From Antedon mediterranea (taxonomy: Eukaryota > Echinodermata > Crinoidea > Comatulida > Antedonidae): a DNA stretch of 64,000 nucleotides. Of this stretch, positions 38,601 through 53,600 are shown piece after piece. The position numbers and the translations under genes are program-made. The stretch covers positions 1,247,001-1,311,000 of the forward strand of contig NC_092671.1 of assembly GCF_964355755.1 (NCBI RefSeq), read 5' to 3'. The notes under the pieces were generated by a model. The model saw only the letters and a list, made by a program, of their open reading frames with translations, was not told where the DNA came from and made no database searches. The stretch's first letter is position 1, and every line of letters begins with the position of its first letter.

Positions 38601-41600
38601 AACCATCTTTTAAGTCTTATTGCTGAAATGGTCGACCATATGAAGACACCTCTCCATTTGGTATCCTTGCAGTTTAATATACTCCTTTCCTTACTACATC
38701 ACACTGTTATTATCCATGAAACACCTTAGTACTTAGACAATTGACATCTCAAATAGAGTTCTAAACTCAGCATACAAGGTCTTCATTTACACAAGCCTGG
38801 ATAATGTTTTAATTGAGTGGTATAGTTTGAGTTGTGTTTGCGTCATGCTCATGATTCTAACACCAAACATGATATCTATCATGCGGTGTTTTCAAACCCC
38901 TGTTGCTAGGAGCTGCCAACAAATTACACTTGTCAATGTAGACAGGATCTGATCGAATCATAGGCCTAGACCTGCAGTGAAAAATACTCTAGCAATATAC
39001 ATAGATCCTATCTTACTAAATATAAATAACAACATGTTCCTGATGACTAATTTGTTGCTTTATATCCAATCATCTATCCTATCATGACGACACATTTTCC
39101 TTTCTTGGAGTACTTTTGTTCTTCAAGTTGATTAGCGTACTAGCATACCTTTTGTCTTTTTTTATATAAAAAATATATTACTACGCTATTAAATGAAATT
39201 AATTCTATGAGCCCTAAGTTAAGGATGGGGCAATCAAATGTGATACAGGATCAGGAAACGTGAAATTACAATTTTACTATTCTTCCCTGATAGGATCAAT
39301 GATGTACATGACCTTGCATCCAAGTAGATACTAGTGGCTCATAATAATTAAAATTATATTATGAATAGTATCATGTATGTAATATTATCCACCAAAGTAT
39401 ATTACGGATAATCAGATTGCCATTTCATCTAAGACTAAACAGCTTCATTCTTTGTAGCCTAGAACTTCCAAACAACTCAAGTTGTGAGTGAAATAAAGAT
39501 AGCAGTTTTCATTGTATTATTTATTATTGATAACTCCATATTGGTGTAGAAATAGTCATAAGCATAGTACTAATCAAACGTTTCAAGATAGATAAGTACG
39601 TGCTGATAATGGCAAATAACTTTTTAGATAATCACAAATATTCATAGAGGGACGGTTTAATATAGATAATGAGATAATGGTAAATGACTCCCTAGCTTAT
39701 TGTAGATTAATAACACATTCAAGTGTATTCACCAATGATTTCATATGTTTTTAAGAATGAAAACATAATAACGATAATTATAATTTATTAAGAAATAGAA
39801 TATGAATAAAATAACACACCTGGACATTTACACTGACCAGCCATTGAACATGAGAGGGTTTGGATCACCCATTAAAATATTGACTAGTCCGAAAATCTGT
39901 TAAAATAACAAAGCAACCCTAGTTCTCAAGTGGAATTGACTGCAATAGGGAGTTCTAATCACCTGTATATAGCAGATACCATAGCTATTGTAGATACCTG
40001 GTCAAAATTGAATTATTAAATAGGGCTCATATATCGCAGGTGTTCTGCCTACCTTTATTATATAAATATGTAATGGTCTGCCATTGAAAAACATGGCCAT
40101 TACCTTGTTTATCCAAGCTCCTCTCAAGAGGTTTTCCAAAAAAAAAGCAGAAATGTTTATTTAGTAACTTTGTTTATTTAACGTCTGATATTTTTATCCC
40201 AGACTGTTTATTCTTTTTATGCTTTGTAAATATTTTTTATCTAAGAAATTGGGTAAAAAATGGCATTGAAAACAAGAAGTTATTACAAGCTTTAAGTAAA
40301 TGTAGGTGTTTAAAAGACAAACATAAAAACACATCAATATGTCATTCAGGCTACCCTACTTAAAGTCTAGCAAGATAGGGTTTTACCATAGAAATCAATT
40401 TAAGACACTTGGACATCCCTATTCAGGGGACACTTGGACATCCCTATTCAGGGGACACTTGGACATCCCTATTCAGGGGACACTTGGACATCCCTATTCA
40501 GGGGACACTTGGACATCCCTATTCAGGGGACACTTGGACATCCCTATTCAGGGGACACTTGGACATCCCTATTCAGGGGACACTTGGACATCCCTATTCA
40601 GGGGACACTTGGACATCCCTATTCAGGGGACACTTGGACATCCCTATTCAGGGGACACTTGGACATCCCTATTCAGGGGACACTTGGACATCCCTATTCA
40701 GGGGACACTTGGACATCCCTATTCAGGGGACACTTGGACATCCCTATTCAGGGGACACTTGGACATCCCTATTCAGGGGACACTTGGACATCCCTATTCA
40801 GGGGACACTTTCTCATGAAATGATCAAGGGCAAATATTTGTTTTACATTCAGCCAACTATTAAGGGGAAACTTTGTTAGGTCCCAAAGTTTCCCCACAGT
40901 AGAGGTTTTATTACTGTATATTTCAGTTCTTTGCCTAATAAGGTACATTCAATATAAACAGATCTTTTGAGCCCCAATATCTTGAATCAAATAATATATG
41001 TATGTTTGTAATTAGCCAGCTAAGTGACAGTACTTTAATTCATAGTGACAAGATAGCAAATATCACATTGACCTCCACTGATGAGCTAAGTTCATTTGTG
41101 TTTTAATTATTCCTTATGAACACAAGTACTTCTTGTGAAGGATACGCTTATATCACCTTGGTGTTCTTATTGATGCAACAATGAGAAAGCCCTGATGTCT
41201 ACTTTGTTATAAAGCTATGTTTTTATAGAAAAAACTAATATTTTCATTAAAAAGTGCAATACAATCCCACTAAGTACATGCTAAAATAGCAATGCATGTA
41301 CGAAATCTGTACTGGGAGAACTAATATAATTACAAAAACAATCCTTACCTGAAGTTAGACGAGAGAGAGAGAGAGAGAGTGAACTTAAGCCCGCTAGTGC
41401 AATGGTCTTTAAGAATCAATATTTATCTATCATCTGATAGTTTAAGGCTGACTAACTCATTTGTATATAACTGCAGTCGACCTTGAGTTTATCATAAAAA
41501 TTTACTTAATAATCAACCAAGTGCTTGCTAATCCAACAGTGTTCCGAGCATAGTTACCTGAACTAAGTATGACAGTGTACCTGAAAGAAATTGTTTATTT

Positions 41601-44600
41601 ACGACTCTATCAAGTCCCTAAACAAATTCAGTTGCCAGGAGTTCAGGAGACTTCCCCAATATAATTTTATAATTAAATCTGTGCACAAAGATGGATTTTA
41701 TAATAATGAACAAACCACAGAATTTGATGCAACAACTAAAGAATGTTAATCTTGAAAAGACGGTACTTTTACCGAATGAACCGGGTGGTTCCAGGTTGGC
41801 TGCAGCGGCAGACAACTTCTATTCTTACTCAAACCCATCCCTAATTCTCTATGAAAGATTGATGAACAAACTTACAATACAAAAGCCTTGAACCGGAAAA
41901 TATTGGAAAATTACTAAGATTTATACTTTAGTAAAGAAAGACAAAATGTCTCGCTCCGTGACAAAGTGGAATCCAAAAATAAACCAAATAATTCATATTA
42001 CAATTAATCATAATTACATGTTTTCTTTTATTTAATACATTTCAGGATATATGTACAAAACATCAGTATCAATATAATACATTAATATCAAGCATTAGTG
42101 GTGATACAAATCCACGCTTGACTTACAAAATAACAATGAAAATATATCATTGTATGTCAATATTTATCATATATTGTGGTTTACTAAATAAGGGAGAAAT
42201 ATAAATAAGCAAACAAGTTTATTAATCAAAACAGGATTTATAGAACAACGTAAAACAAGATCAAATTTGAACAAACAAATTTAGGGAATTTAAAACAGAA
42301 TTTGTCGTCAACTACAGTACAGCATGGAGAAATCAGTTATTGATTTCTCCATGAGTACAGTAAGGGAAAATAATGGTAAAATATTGTGGAACATTTCAAA
42401 CTGTAATTAGACACTACTGTACATTTTAATGATATATATTTAACATTATTATTTCAACTGAGTTTGTTGTTGTGTCATTATGCATTCTAAATCTTATTTT
42501 AATATAAATCATAAACTCTCAAACTTTTTCCATTGAGACACAAAACAAAAGGTCGCCTCATAACCATATTTCACTGCTCAGTGTCTATACCAGTGAGGTG
42601 TGAAAGTTGTATATTAGTATTATATATAAAATTACTAAATAACATGTTGATGTATGAATTGCCTGTCACATTGGAATGTTTGAATTATGAGTGGTGTTTG
42701 TTTTCTTCAAGTCAAAGTATGAGTCTAGCAAAGTTTATTGTCTACCTGCCGTTGTTATGGTTACTAAATGAGTCACCAATCATTGCAATGTTGTATTGTT
42801 TTAAATGTCTCCCATGTTCTGTATTTAAATTTACTCATTCCCCATAGGTGTGAATAAATCTTTCTAAGTATATTGTCAAAACTTTTTTTAAAGCAGCAAA
42901 CAACAATAATAGATCTTCCCTTCCATACAATTCTGTATGATGATATTTTTCTTTGTCCATTTCCATTATGATTTATTAATATTGGTGTAGAGTAATTGCC
43001 TGAAAATTCATCACGTTGCCACCAATTTAACAACATGTTGCATTCATTAAGAATGTTATTAAATCTGGCAACACCCTATCTTCTTATTATGTGTTTTGAT
43101 TGATGGAATCGTCCTTTGTCATTTTTCCATCATTAATATATTTCTTTTGTTAACCACACACTTTATTAAACTATATTATCAGATAAGTAAGTCACTCTAA
43201 GGTTTAGTTTCCAACCAGCTGGAATATAAGGAGAACATTTCCCTTGGTGTCATAAAGCAGATATACAACAAAAATGATTTATTGGTTTGAACAATAAAAA
43301 AAAATCTACTAGTACTACAAAAGCATAAAGTCATGATATTGTGGTTATGAAAGTGGGGAAAACATAATTACATTGGCTAGACTTGGTTCACATAAACGAG
43401 TTCTATTGTAACATTAATAAAAACATAATGTATCATTTTGAAATGTAATAACTAGAGCTACTTTATATTGTTTTAACACAAACTGAATATTTGAAGAATA
43501 ATAGTTCATTCTTAAATAGGTCATGTAAGCAGGCAAATGTGCTGTATATACATTGAAGTAAAATAGGAAATATTTAAACTAAGTATTGCAATTTCTTTAT
43601 GAACCCAAATACGTAAAACTGAAGATATAATTTATAAGTCCTGATATTAGTATGGTCAGACTCATTTATCAGTAACCTGAGGAGATTAAATTGACTAATT
43701 TCATTAGCCTGAGGGGCTCTAAATGAAGTCAGACTAATAATTAACAGTAGAATGATCGTCACCAGTACATAAGTAACTGATACATCATTAGTGATAAAAA
43801 CGTAAGAGAAGATTCAATTTATTAACCAGGTAAACAAGAAGCACTTAATGTTTCGAACATAAACAACATTCAAGTTTTTTTTATATCGAATCTAGTTGAA
43901 AAATGCATTTGAAAGAAATAGCATTTGAATTGTTATTTATCTTTTTGTTTTTTTCACCGTATTCTTGTACTGCACCTGATATCTATATATAAATTTACGT
44001 AAGGGCAAAATTCGGTAAATCGCGCCTTACTTCTAGAATTTTTACTCGATGGTATATAAAGTTGGTTCGTACTTTCGGTACTGATTTTAACCACCTGATG
44101 TAACCCTGTTTACTAATTAAATTAAGTTAAATAATTAGTTATTGACGGTTAAAACGAATTTAGGTTCAACGATTTGCCCCAAATAGGGGTGTTTTCCGAT
44201 CGTGGTATACACTGTCTAATGGATGTCCGTCTTGAAAAATACCCGCCACAAAAATGCGAGGAGGCTTCGCATTTTCCTATCTCCTCCTACGATAATTGTT
44301 TTTAATAGCTGAAAACCGGTTGAACAGTTCGAGTACAGCATCATAATGTTGAAGACAGGCCGATTTTCTTTAAAAAATACTATTTTGATACATTTAATAT
44401 ACGTTTTTACAAATGTATTGATTTGTGATGAATGGAACATTCCAAATTATTTGGTTTAACCATACAGGTATAGATTTAGATTTATGGGCCCCCTTGGAGA
44501 ATAAACATAAATAGTATTGCAATGCTGTACCAGGGAGTTCCCTGGCTGTACAATACTGTTAAGGTATTTTAATGGTTAAAACCACTTTTGATCGCAATTT

Positions 44601-47600
44601 GAATCGCAAATTTCTTACTGTGAGTGTTGGTACTGTTAGATGTAATATAAAAATATATACAAATAAACTTTATTACTGTGAGTGTGGGTAGGCCCTACTG
44701 TTAGATTATAAACATATAATATACAAATAAACATTCCAAATTATTTGGTTTAACCATAGAGGTATAGATTTAGATTTATGGGCCCCCTTGGAGAATAAAC
44801 ATAAATAGTATTATTATTAAATATATAAACGTCGTAGTGGTGTATCGTTACATGTACTTTACTATTTCAATCGACTATGACAGTGAGAGTTTTAACAAAG
44901 TACCGTATTAAATCGTAAATGTTTTACTGTATTTAGTGGTATATTATTTATAGGCCTATAAAACATTAAAAACAATATTTCGTTACTGAGTGGATAAGAA
45001 TATATTTTAAAATGTTTCCTCTTTGTACCTATCTTCTTCCCCCATCCCTCAACCCTTAATGTTACATACAAAACACAAATTGGGTTTGTTTAAATGAGTC
45101 CAAATAAAAAAATTTGACTCATTTTGTTTCTCTCTCGGAAGTAATTCCCAGGGTGCTAATTTTGGTTGACTACATAAATCATTGTGTATATTTATTCGTT
45201 TCTGTAAACGACAATGTATTATAGTCCTGCGGTACGTACATTTGAAATCTCCATTTTTTTCTCGCTGGAAATACTGTGTATTCGAGAACCATCTGTGGGC
45301 ACGACCTAGATGGTACGCGAGCGAAGCGAGCGTGCCATCTAGTTTATGTGATTAAGGCTACAACAATAACTAGGATACGATTCTTATCTTATATTGTCAT
45401 TTAGTTTATACAATTAAAATGAATTAAAGTGTTCTTCCATTTGCACTATTGCACTACTAATGGACTATCTTAAACTACCAATAGTAGTACTATTGCACTA
45501 CTAATGGACTATCTTGAACTACAAATAGTACTACTACTATTGCACTATCTTGAACTACCAATAGTACTACTATTACACTACTAATGGACTATCTTAAACT
45601 ACCAATAGTACTACTACTATTGCACTATCTTGAACTACCTATAGTACTACTATTACACTACTAATGGACTATCTTAAACTACCAATAGTAGTACTATTGT
45701 ACTACTAATGGACTATCTTGAACTACCAATAGTACTACTATTACACTACTAATGGACTATCTTAAACTACCAATAGTACTACTACTATTGCACTATCTTG
45801 AACTACCAATAGTACTACTATTACACTACTAATGGACTATCTTAAACTACCAATAGTAGTACTATTGTACTACTAATGGACTATCTTGAACTACCAATAG
45901 TACTACTATAGTGCTTTGTGTGATGAGACAATACATTATTCATATCATTAGACTACATCACTACATTAAATAAATTAAAACTTATTGACAAATTATGAGT
46001 CATGATATTAATGATTTCTTACTCTTTTATGAATGATTGTAAAATTAATTACTATCTATACAAAAATAACCATGTACAACACCGACTAACACTAATTGTT
46101 GTCTATAACACACAGTGAGTAATTTGTAACCAGAGGGAAAGAGTATTAAAATATGCATTAGACCAGATACCAATTGTATACACTACAATGACTTAGCAGA
46201 AGCCAATCAATCAGAAAGATACATCAATTAAATACTTCTATCTGATTACAACAACCTCACTATCATTCACAATTAAGTATGTCTCCTTTCCAATTATGGA
46301 CCACTTGCTTTGTCATCTTGTGGGGACATTTGACTCTCTGAGACTCCCCAAGCACTAGGGTTTAAACCTGTTAATGATCTCTATGGTTAGTAGTAAACAG
46401 GAGACATACTGTACCGCCTACAATTTATTGGATCGACGAGAATAGACATTTTTAACACACAAAAAAAATCAAAATGGTCTGGTGAAAGTTTGTTCATCAC
46501 AATGTACTTTTTAGAACAATCAACCCTCAGCTTTCAAAGCACTCAAATTAAAACTACAAATAACCTATTTTATTATTTAACATAACACATGAAAGGATGT
46601 AGAATTCTAGTTTCTATGGCAATGCAGTTATATATAAAATTCATCTGCACTTTTGCGGTATTATATTTGTAAGAACAGTGCCAAATAAAATAAATTTTAC
46701 ATGTGTTGGCAATAGATTTATTGGTATTCACCAATCAAAATGTCTGTTAGGAAACAGTGATGGATAATGAACATAAATTGACCAATAAACATAGCAGTTA
46801 TACAGCTGTTACAACCACATTAGAAGACATAAATATTTGAAACAACAACATAACTCAGACAGAATAATCACTTGTCACAAGAAATAAACCTGTAGTAAAT
46901 ATTTTCCATTTATTTTAAATTTAAACTAAATGATCGTTGTCAACATGGCAACCAACTGCAGCCAACGTTGACCTCTTTTAACTGGATTGCACTGGTCAGT
47001 CTCTAATTAACCTTTTCCATCTAATTATCATTCACTGGACAATGTATATTATAACGACAACCAATGTGAAAGTTAATAACAGAAAACCTACAAATTACAA
47101 CTACCGTAGTGAGCAAAAAAGAGGTTTAGGTTGTTGCAGGGAGAAAAGGAAATGGTATAAATTGCATTTTTATTACTTTCTAGGATATTCACAATTAATA
47201 ATAAATAAATAATAATAATGCTAATAAATTGCAACACTAATAATAATGTAATACTAACCTTCAGTATTTTGGCAAGGCAAGAAATAATTCAAAATGCATA
47301 CAAAGATATTAAAGACACATTGAAAATACATTGTTACCTTAAACTGAATGCAAATTTTGTATACAAATTTCTTAAATATCTTCTCAGCCAATCAACAGAT
47401 TTCTTTTCGTGTGAATGAAAGGAAAACAATCAAAAATTATATATGAACTATCGAAAAAGATCTTTGTAAGTTCGTGAAAATGAAACTAGATAAAGATGCC
47501 TGTAATTGGTGTTTTTTGCCACAGGCCCAGAGAAACCAATTCATACAACTTTTGGAAACTTTAGAACAAGGCAGGTAATTAGCCTCTGGCAGGCTGAAAA

Positions 47601-50600
47601 AAGTACAAACAACGAAGAAAAGGCAAAGCTCCTGGCCTAACAGTTTATCCATTTAAAAATAAGGTTTTACAAGTCTCAATAGAGAGAATTAAGCTTAGTA
47701 GGTTACTCGTTGAAGAAATAAAAAAACGGTTTTGGGCTGTTGACATTTCAATGAATGGGAGAAAGTGTAAGTTTATTTGTTTCATATAAACGTATGTGGT
47801 ATAAAACAGGTACAACAAAGATAGAAGCAATAAGGTTGTTAAGGTACTTATTCTATGTAATTCTGTTTTGCATGGTGTTTCTCTATGTAATTCTGTTTTG
47901 CATGGTGTTTCTCTATGTAATTCTGTTTTGCATGGTGTTTCTCTATGTAATTCTGTTTTGCATGGTGTGTTTCTATTCTACTTTTGTTATGTACATCAAC
48001 AAACCATCATGATTTACACTTCATAATTGGGTTTACAATGAAAACAATATTAGATCGAAGTATTTTTTTATAAAGAAAATAATATTATCATACAAATCCT
48101 CAGTGTTTACTTGCTTGCAATTTCTGAGATAAATTGAGAAGTAGTATGCTTATGACTATAGCCCATTTTTAACTGTTTTTTGTGACATAGTTATATAGTA
48201 TGAATTCAGTCAACAATACATAATTATAAATATACGAGAGTTAAAGGTAAAAATGACTCTTTTTCCGGATTATTATTATTATTGACCTTCTTGTTACTAT
48301 CTAACGAGCAAGAACACTTAAGATATTGATTTTGTAGAATTTTTAATATAAAAGAATATCATATTGAAACTGGTATCACACTGTGGTATGAACTTGATAG
48401 TTACCACTAATAAACTCCATATGATTTCTTGGTGGAGCCTTTCCATCTACCATCACACTTTCAAAGGTAATGAAAGGAGTTCATTCACCCCAAATATAGG
48501 ACATTTGTTTTTGGGGTAAAATGTAATAGAACAATTTAAAAGGAAAATAAATACATATATACCTCCAATTGTGGGTGTGGTGGGATAGCTGGGGTTGGTT
48601 AGAGGAGGAATATATATATATATACAGAAAATATACAAGGTGCTTTAAAAACTGTGATATTTATATGTTCTCACTGACATATAAATTGTGGATACTTACT
48701 ATAAGCAGCAGTCCATAATTGGGAGTGATTTTTAATTGGAATATTACCTACATTCATCTATCTATACTCATTTCATGCGTTATCAGCCCACGTTGCTAAT
48801 GAAAAGCCAATAATGCCCAAATTTGGATATTTGTTAATAGAGTTGGCAACATAAAGTCTATATACAACATAATAGACCACTCATGAAGAAGAGCTCTCTG
48901 ATTGATGTCTGACGACAAAATACTACGAGATACGATGAATTAATATGTTGATAGTTTATTGAATCTGAAAGAGCTGGAAATGCAATAACTACAGATTTAC
49001 ATCTACAACAACAAATGTAATCTGATGATGATGATGATGATCCAATAAAGAACAAAATATCAAATCATGATTTCCTTATTTGATTTGGAGTAAGTTTTAT
49101 CCTACAAAATTGAAATCTTCTACTTTTGACTTTAAACTATTTTATAATACATTCCCAACACATAATTATACATTATCAAGAAATGTTTAAACAATATAGA
49201 ATATACCAGATTGTTTCTCTTTGAATAAACTAATAAATTTAAGAAAATTATATTTATTTATTTGTTAACCAATTCACTTTTGAATTGGTGGCACTCACAA
49301 AATGTGATCCGATTAATAATAAATATTACTAAAAGTTGACACAGTCTGTGTTTTATCTTTTAATATCTGTGCTCGGGAAAAAACAGGACATTTTTCTTGT
49401 TATCTCAATTTTAATCTCAATTTTATTATTTTACATCATCATCTATATCATCCATTTAATCTATAATTGTTCAATACTTTTAAAATTGTATTCACGTTCC
49501 AATTTCAGAATAACGTGCCATTATCTCAAACTCTTTGTTGTAAATATCACCTGTCATTTTGGAGTAATTTATTTCGAAGCACAGTTGCAAGATTAAAAAT
49601 AAAATGAAAATATACTCAGTTTGACATCATTTCCTACGATGTTTCTAAAAAGCATTCATAATTTAAATGATGTATTATCAGAACAGTTGTTATCTAAACG
49701 ATAAATCGACTGAAATCTACTTTTATAAAAAGCGATAGTGAATTAAATGAATGGAGGAGTTATTCACATGGACTCTCTATAGGATATCTAATTATGACAT
49801 CATAGCTCAGCATGCAAAACCTTTTGTAAAAACAATACTCGACCTCTTTTGTTTTGTTCTCTTTTCGCTTTATGAAAAACGGACTAAATTGTTGAACTAC
49901 TTGCAACCTTAGTTAATGTTTACGTTCATTACACCTTTCTTAAAAATGGTGTTTAATTCTTTTATTTTAGTTACACGTGCGTGTATCAAATTAAAAAGAA
50001 TAATAATTCCGATTAAGAGTACAAGGCCAATTTTCGTAGGTAAAATTTCAATTCTTTTATTCATTATTCATTTTGGTTCAATAGTTGCTAATTAAATGAC
50101 CACAAATTAGCCCAATCAGGTCAGTACGGGTAGTACGACGACAAAATTGAACAAAAAGAACTTAATCTTAGGACCTCCCTAATTGTCCATAATCTTATTA
50201 ATTAGTTTTAGATTACTTTTACTAGAGAATATCAGATTTCACAACCAAGTATATATTTCATATTTGACATTCAATATACAATAAATCAACTTGAATTGAA
50301 TAATTTGTTTAATTTTCATTTTATTTAAATATTGCAATAAATAATAACCTGATTAGTAATTCTTAATTAATCTAATTTATTTCAATTAAACTTTTAAAGT
50401 ATTTATTAAAGATTCCAAAAAAAAATTAATATTGTATTTAAAAGTCTCTACATAAAGCCAACAATTAAGGCTACAGGACAGGTTAATGCAACACGTGCAC
50501 GGACGTACCTTAGGCAGAAAGAAAGTAAATAATGTTTAACAACTTCAATATAAAGAGACAAATAATGCATTGTCAGATTATTTAAATGCTCTCACAATTC

Positions 50601-53600
50601 TTCGTTCTTTATTTAAACTTTTCTAAATAAAATTCAACAATAAGCAACCCCCAAGTGAAAATCACAAGGGATAAAACAAATAGAATTTAAATAACTTGTA
50701 CTCAGATATTTTATTTACACATTCTGGGGTGCTCTGATGTCAAACTGAATCAATTACTATCTAAATCAAATCTATATTTGTGATATTTGCATTTGCGATA
50801 TTTAAAGAATTTGTCCAAATAAAAACAAGGAGAGAATATTTTTCAGGTGTAGTAGTAAACATAGTTGATTTATGTAATGTTTTGTGTCCTCTTTTAACCT
50901 CAATCAAACCTGTTTGAATAATTATGTTGTAAATACATAGTTGCCACAAACCCCCCCTAAATAATGTGATTTATTACCTCTCTACAACATCAATTCTCAA
51001 AATAGTTAATCATTTGACATGTCATAGAACTTTAAGGAGCCAAAAGTATTTTAAGTTTTCCTGGAATGTTAATTTCTCAAAACAAAATATGAAATTGCAA
51101 AAAAAGTACACAAAAGAGAACATGGGAGAAATAGTGAAATATACTGCATTATGGAAGGAAAAACCCCCAAAAATTCATAAAATATACAAAGAAAAAAAAT
51201 GAGTATAAAGAGAAAATACATAAATAAAATTATTCAAGAATTTATTGCTTCTTGATTAACATAATAATGATGATCTGCAAAGAAAACTAGAATTTAGAAT
51301 TTAATTGAAAATACTCGTCGCCAAGCAGTAAAGACGACGAACAGATCCTTAATAACGCTTCCTTCAGTTTCATACTCTATATCATTACATCTCTCTTTGC
51401 CGCACAATAAACACAATATAAGCTCTTTTATTATCAAAAGAAGTCGATAGAACCAGCACAACTCATGAATAAATTTTGTAATATAATTTATGATGACACA
51501 CACACATTTTGTCATCTTTATTTGATTACATTTTTTAGGTGTACAATTAATATAATATTTACAAACATCGGTGTTATTATTGTAATAATTTTATAAAATA
51601 CCAAATATTTATTTAACTATCATTTACCATAGTTTAGTATATGTACCAGATACATGCCACCGATAAAATGGTTAATTTTAAGTGTAGTGATAGGTGTGAT
51701 ATACAGAAATTACATTAACTTAAACCATTACTTATAAGCCTAAGAATATACTTAAATACCAGTATGAATTTACTAAATCAAAAATACTTAAATGTAAACA
51801 ATCAAATACGCACCATGGTACCATCGTCCAACACAAGATTACTAAAGTCGATATCCTTAGAATCCATTTTAGATCCTCCATGCCAACTGCCCATAACAAA
51901 TCAACGGACAGAAAAAAAAGAAGCAAGACGACGGCTTGAAGCAGTGAATAATTAGTTCCAAGATAAGTTAATAATAATGATCACCACAGTGGACATAAGC
52001 TATGTAGTGTGTGTATGTGTGTACAATGCTTAAGCATTCATTAGTGATTATTGGTTCACAGAGAACACACGCTGTCGCTCCATAGCAAAGCAAACAAAAC
52101 CACTTAACTCACTGAAAATTACCCAACTGGGAGCACATCAAAACCAATTACAATACAGATCTTATAGAGAATGTACTATAGAACACCCCTATAATAAAAT
52201 GGATCAATCCAATGATAAGTTTTATTGTTCATTCTATCTCATCCTTAGAGTTAGCCTTCCAAATTGTCTAATTCTGGTGACTGGCGAAAAGCTTTTGAAA
52301 TTAAAACGTCACAAGCTCCTTTAACAATTAATCCTACTCAAAAGGTATGAAAACAATAGCTTTGTGATTAATTTAAAGTTTTAAGCGACCTGAATTGACA
52401 ATGCAACAACACACTGCTTTACCATCACACGCAATGGCTCCACGGCTAAATCAAATTAATGAAATAAAACAGGCTTACTAAATAAATTATGCTAGTAAAT
52501 CTTATAACATTAAGCCAATTAACATTGAAGACAAATATATTATTTTTATTTCTAAAATAAAACAAAGAATTAACAAATAATAAACATGATTGGGAATCCT
52601 ATTATTTAGCCAATCATATCAGGATATTTGTATCTCTAACACTAACAGAAAGAACAAATTATGAATAAGTAACTGATTATCTGAATGAGAAATGTGGAAT
52701 AATTTGTACTACTCATATTGGTATCTGTTAAAAAAAATATTTAAAAAATCATAATACTGTATTATTTAAGTCCTTTTAACACTTTGAGAAAAATGTTTTG
52801 TTTAGTTTATGTAGAGGGCGATATTTATGTGAAGGCAATGGATAAATCAGAAGTTAAAGAATCTTAATTTCTATTAAAATATAAATTTTATATATTGATG
52901 AATTAAAATCAGGCGTTATATAGTAGCTGCGTCATAGGTCACAATAATTTGAGTATTTTGTTATTTATAGATTTAAGTAGGAAATTATATGAAAAAAAAA
53001 AGAATATACAAACATAGGTGCGTGACAAACGGCACATGAGTCAGTTATAGATCAAATAAAATGAACCCTATTTATTGTGTCATAATTCAAGGGGTATCAT
53101 GGGTTATGTCTGTGTTTATATAATAATTGAAGTGGTTGCTATGTATTTTTTTAACCAATCCAAAATCATTGTTCAGAAATAATCAGTTGATAAGACCTGG
53201 TGCCTATTATCAATTTGTCTATTAGATCAAATCCAGGGGCATATCTATATAGTATAGTATATATAATGTTACCCCAAAAATAATATCACTATAATTTAGA
53301 GATTATTCTAGCCACAAACTGTTTGTTGTGTTTTATTGTGAGATTTTGTTCTTTTTAGGCCTACTAAGAAGAGAAATAAAGAACAAAACAATGCTCAGTT
53401 TTGAGACTTGAACCAATAATATGCAGCAAGAAACAAACATGCTTCAACCACAATACAATACCTTCAAATCCACTACTATGCATGCACTAAGCATGGAATA
53501 AGTAAATAAGCATGCACTAAGTCTAAAACTGTCTGCTACAAATTTCTGGATTTTACATTCACCAATAGAGGGAGCTATTGCAATTTTAGTGTTCATAACA

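Noticed and set aside
40339-40879. Long + strand ORFs of 129-159 codons
   Set aside because: They are the 25-bp tandem array read in three frames; the peptide is a pure repeat with no gene context.
41618-41891. Overlapping 65/66-codon ORFs with an Ala-rich start on the minus strand
   Set aside because: Faintly resembles a retroelement gag start, but too short and without supporting motifs.
47755-48012. 85-codon hydrophobic + strand ORF resembling membrane segments
   Set aside because: Its body is a 30-bp tandem repeat; there is no homology or flanking gene structure.
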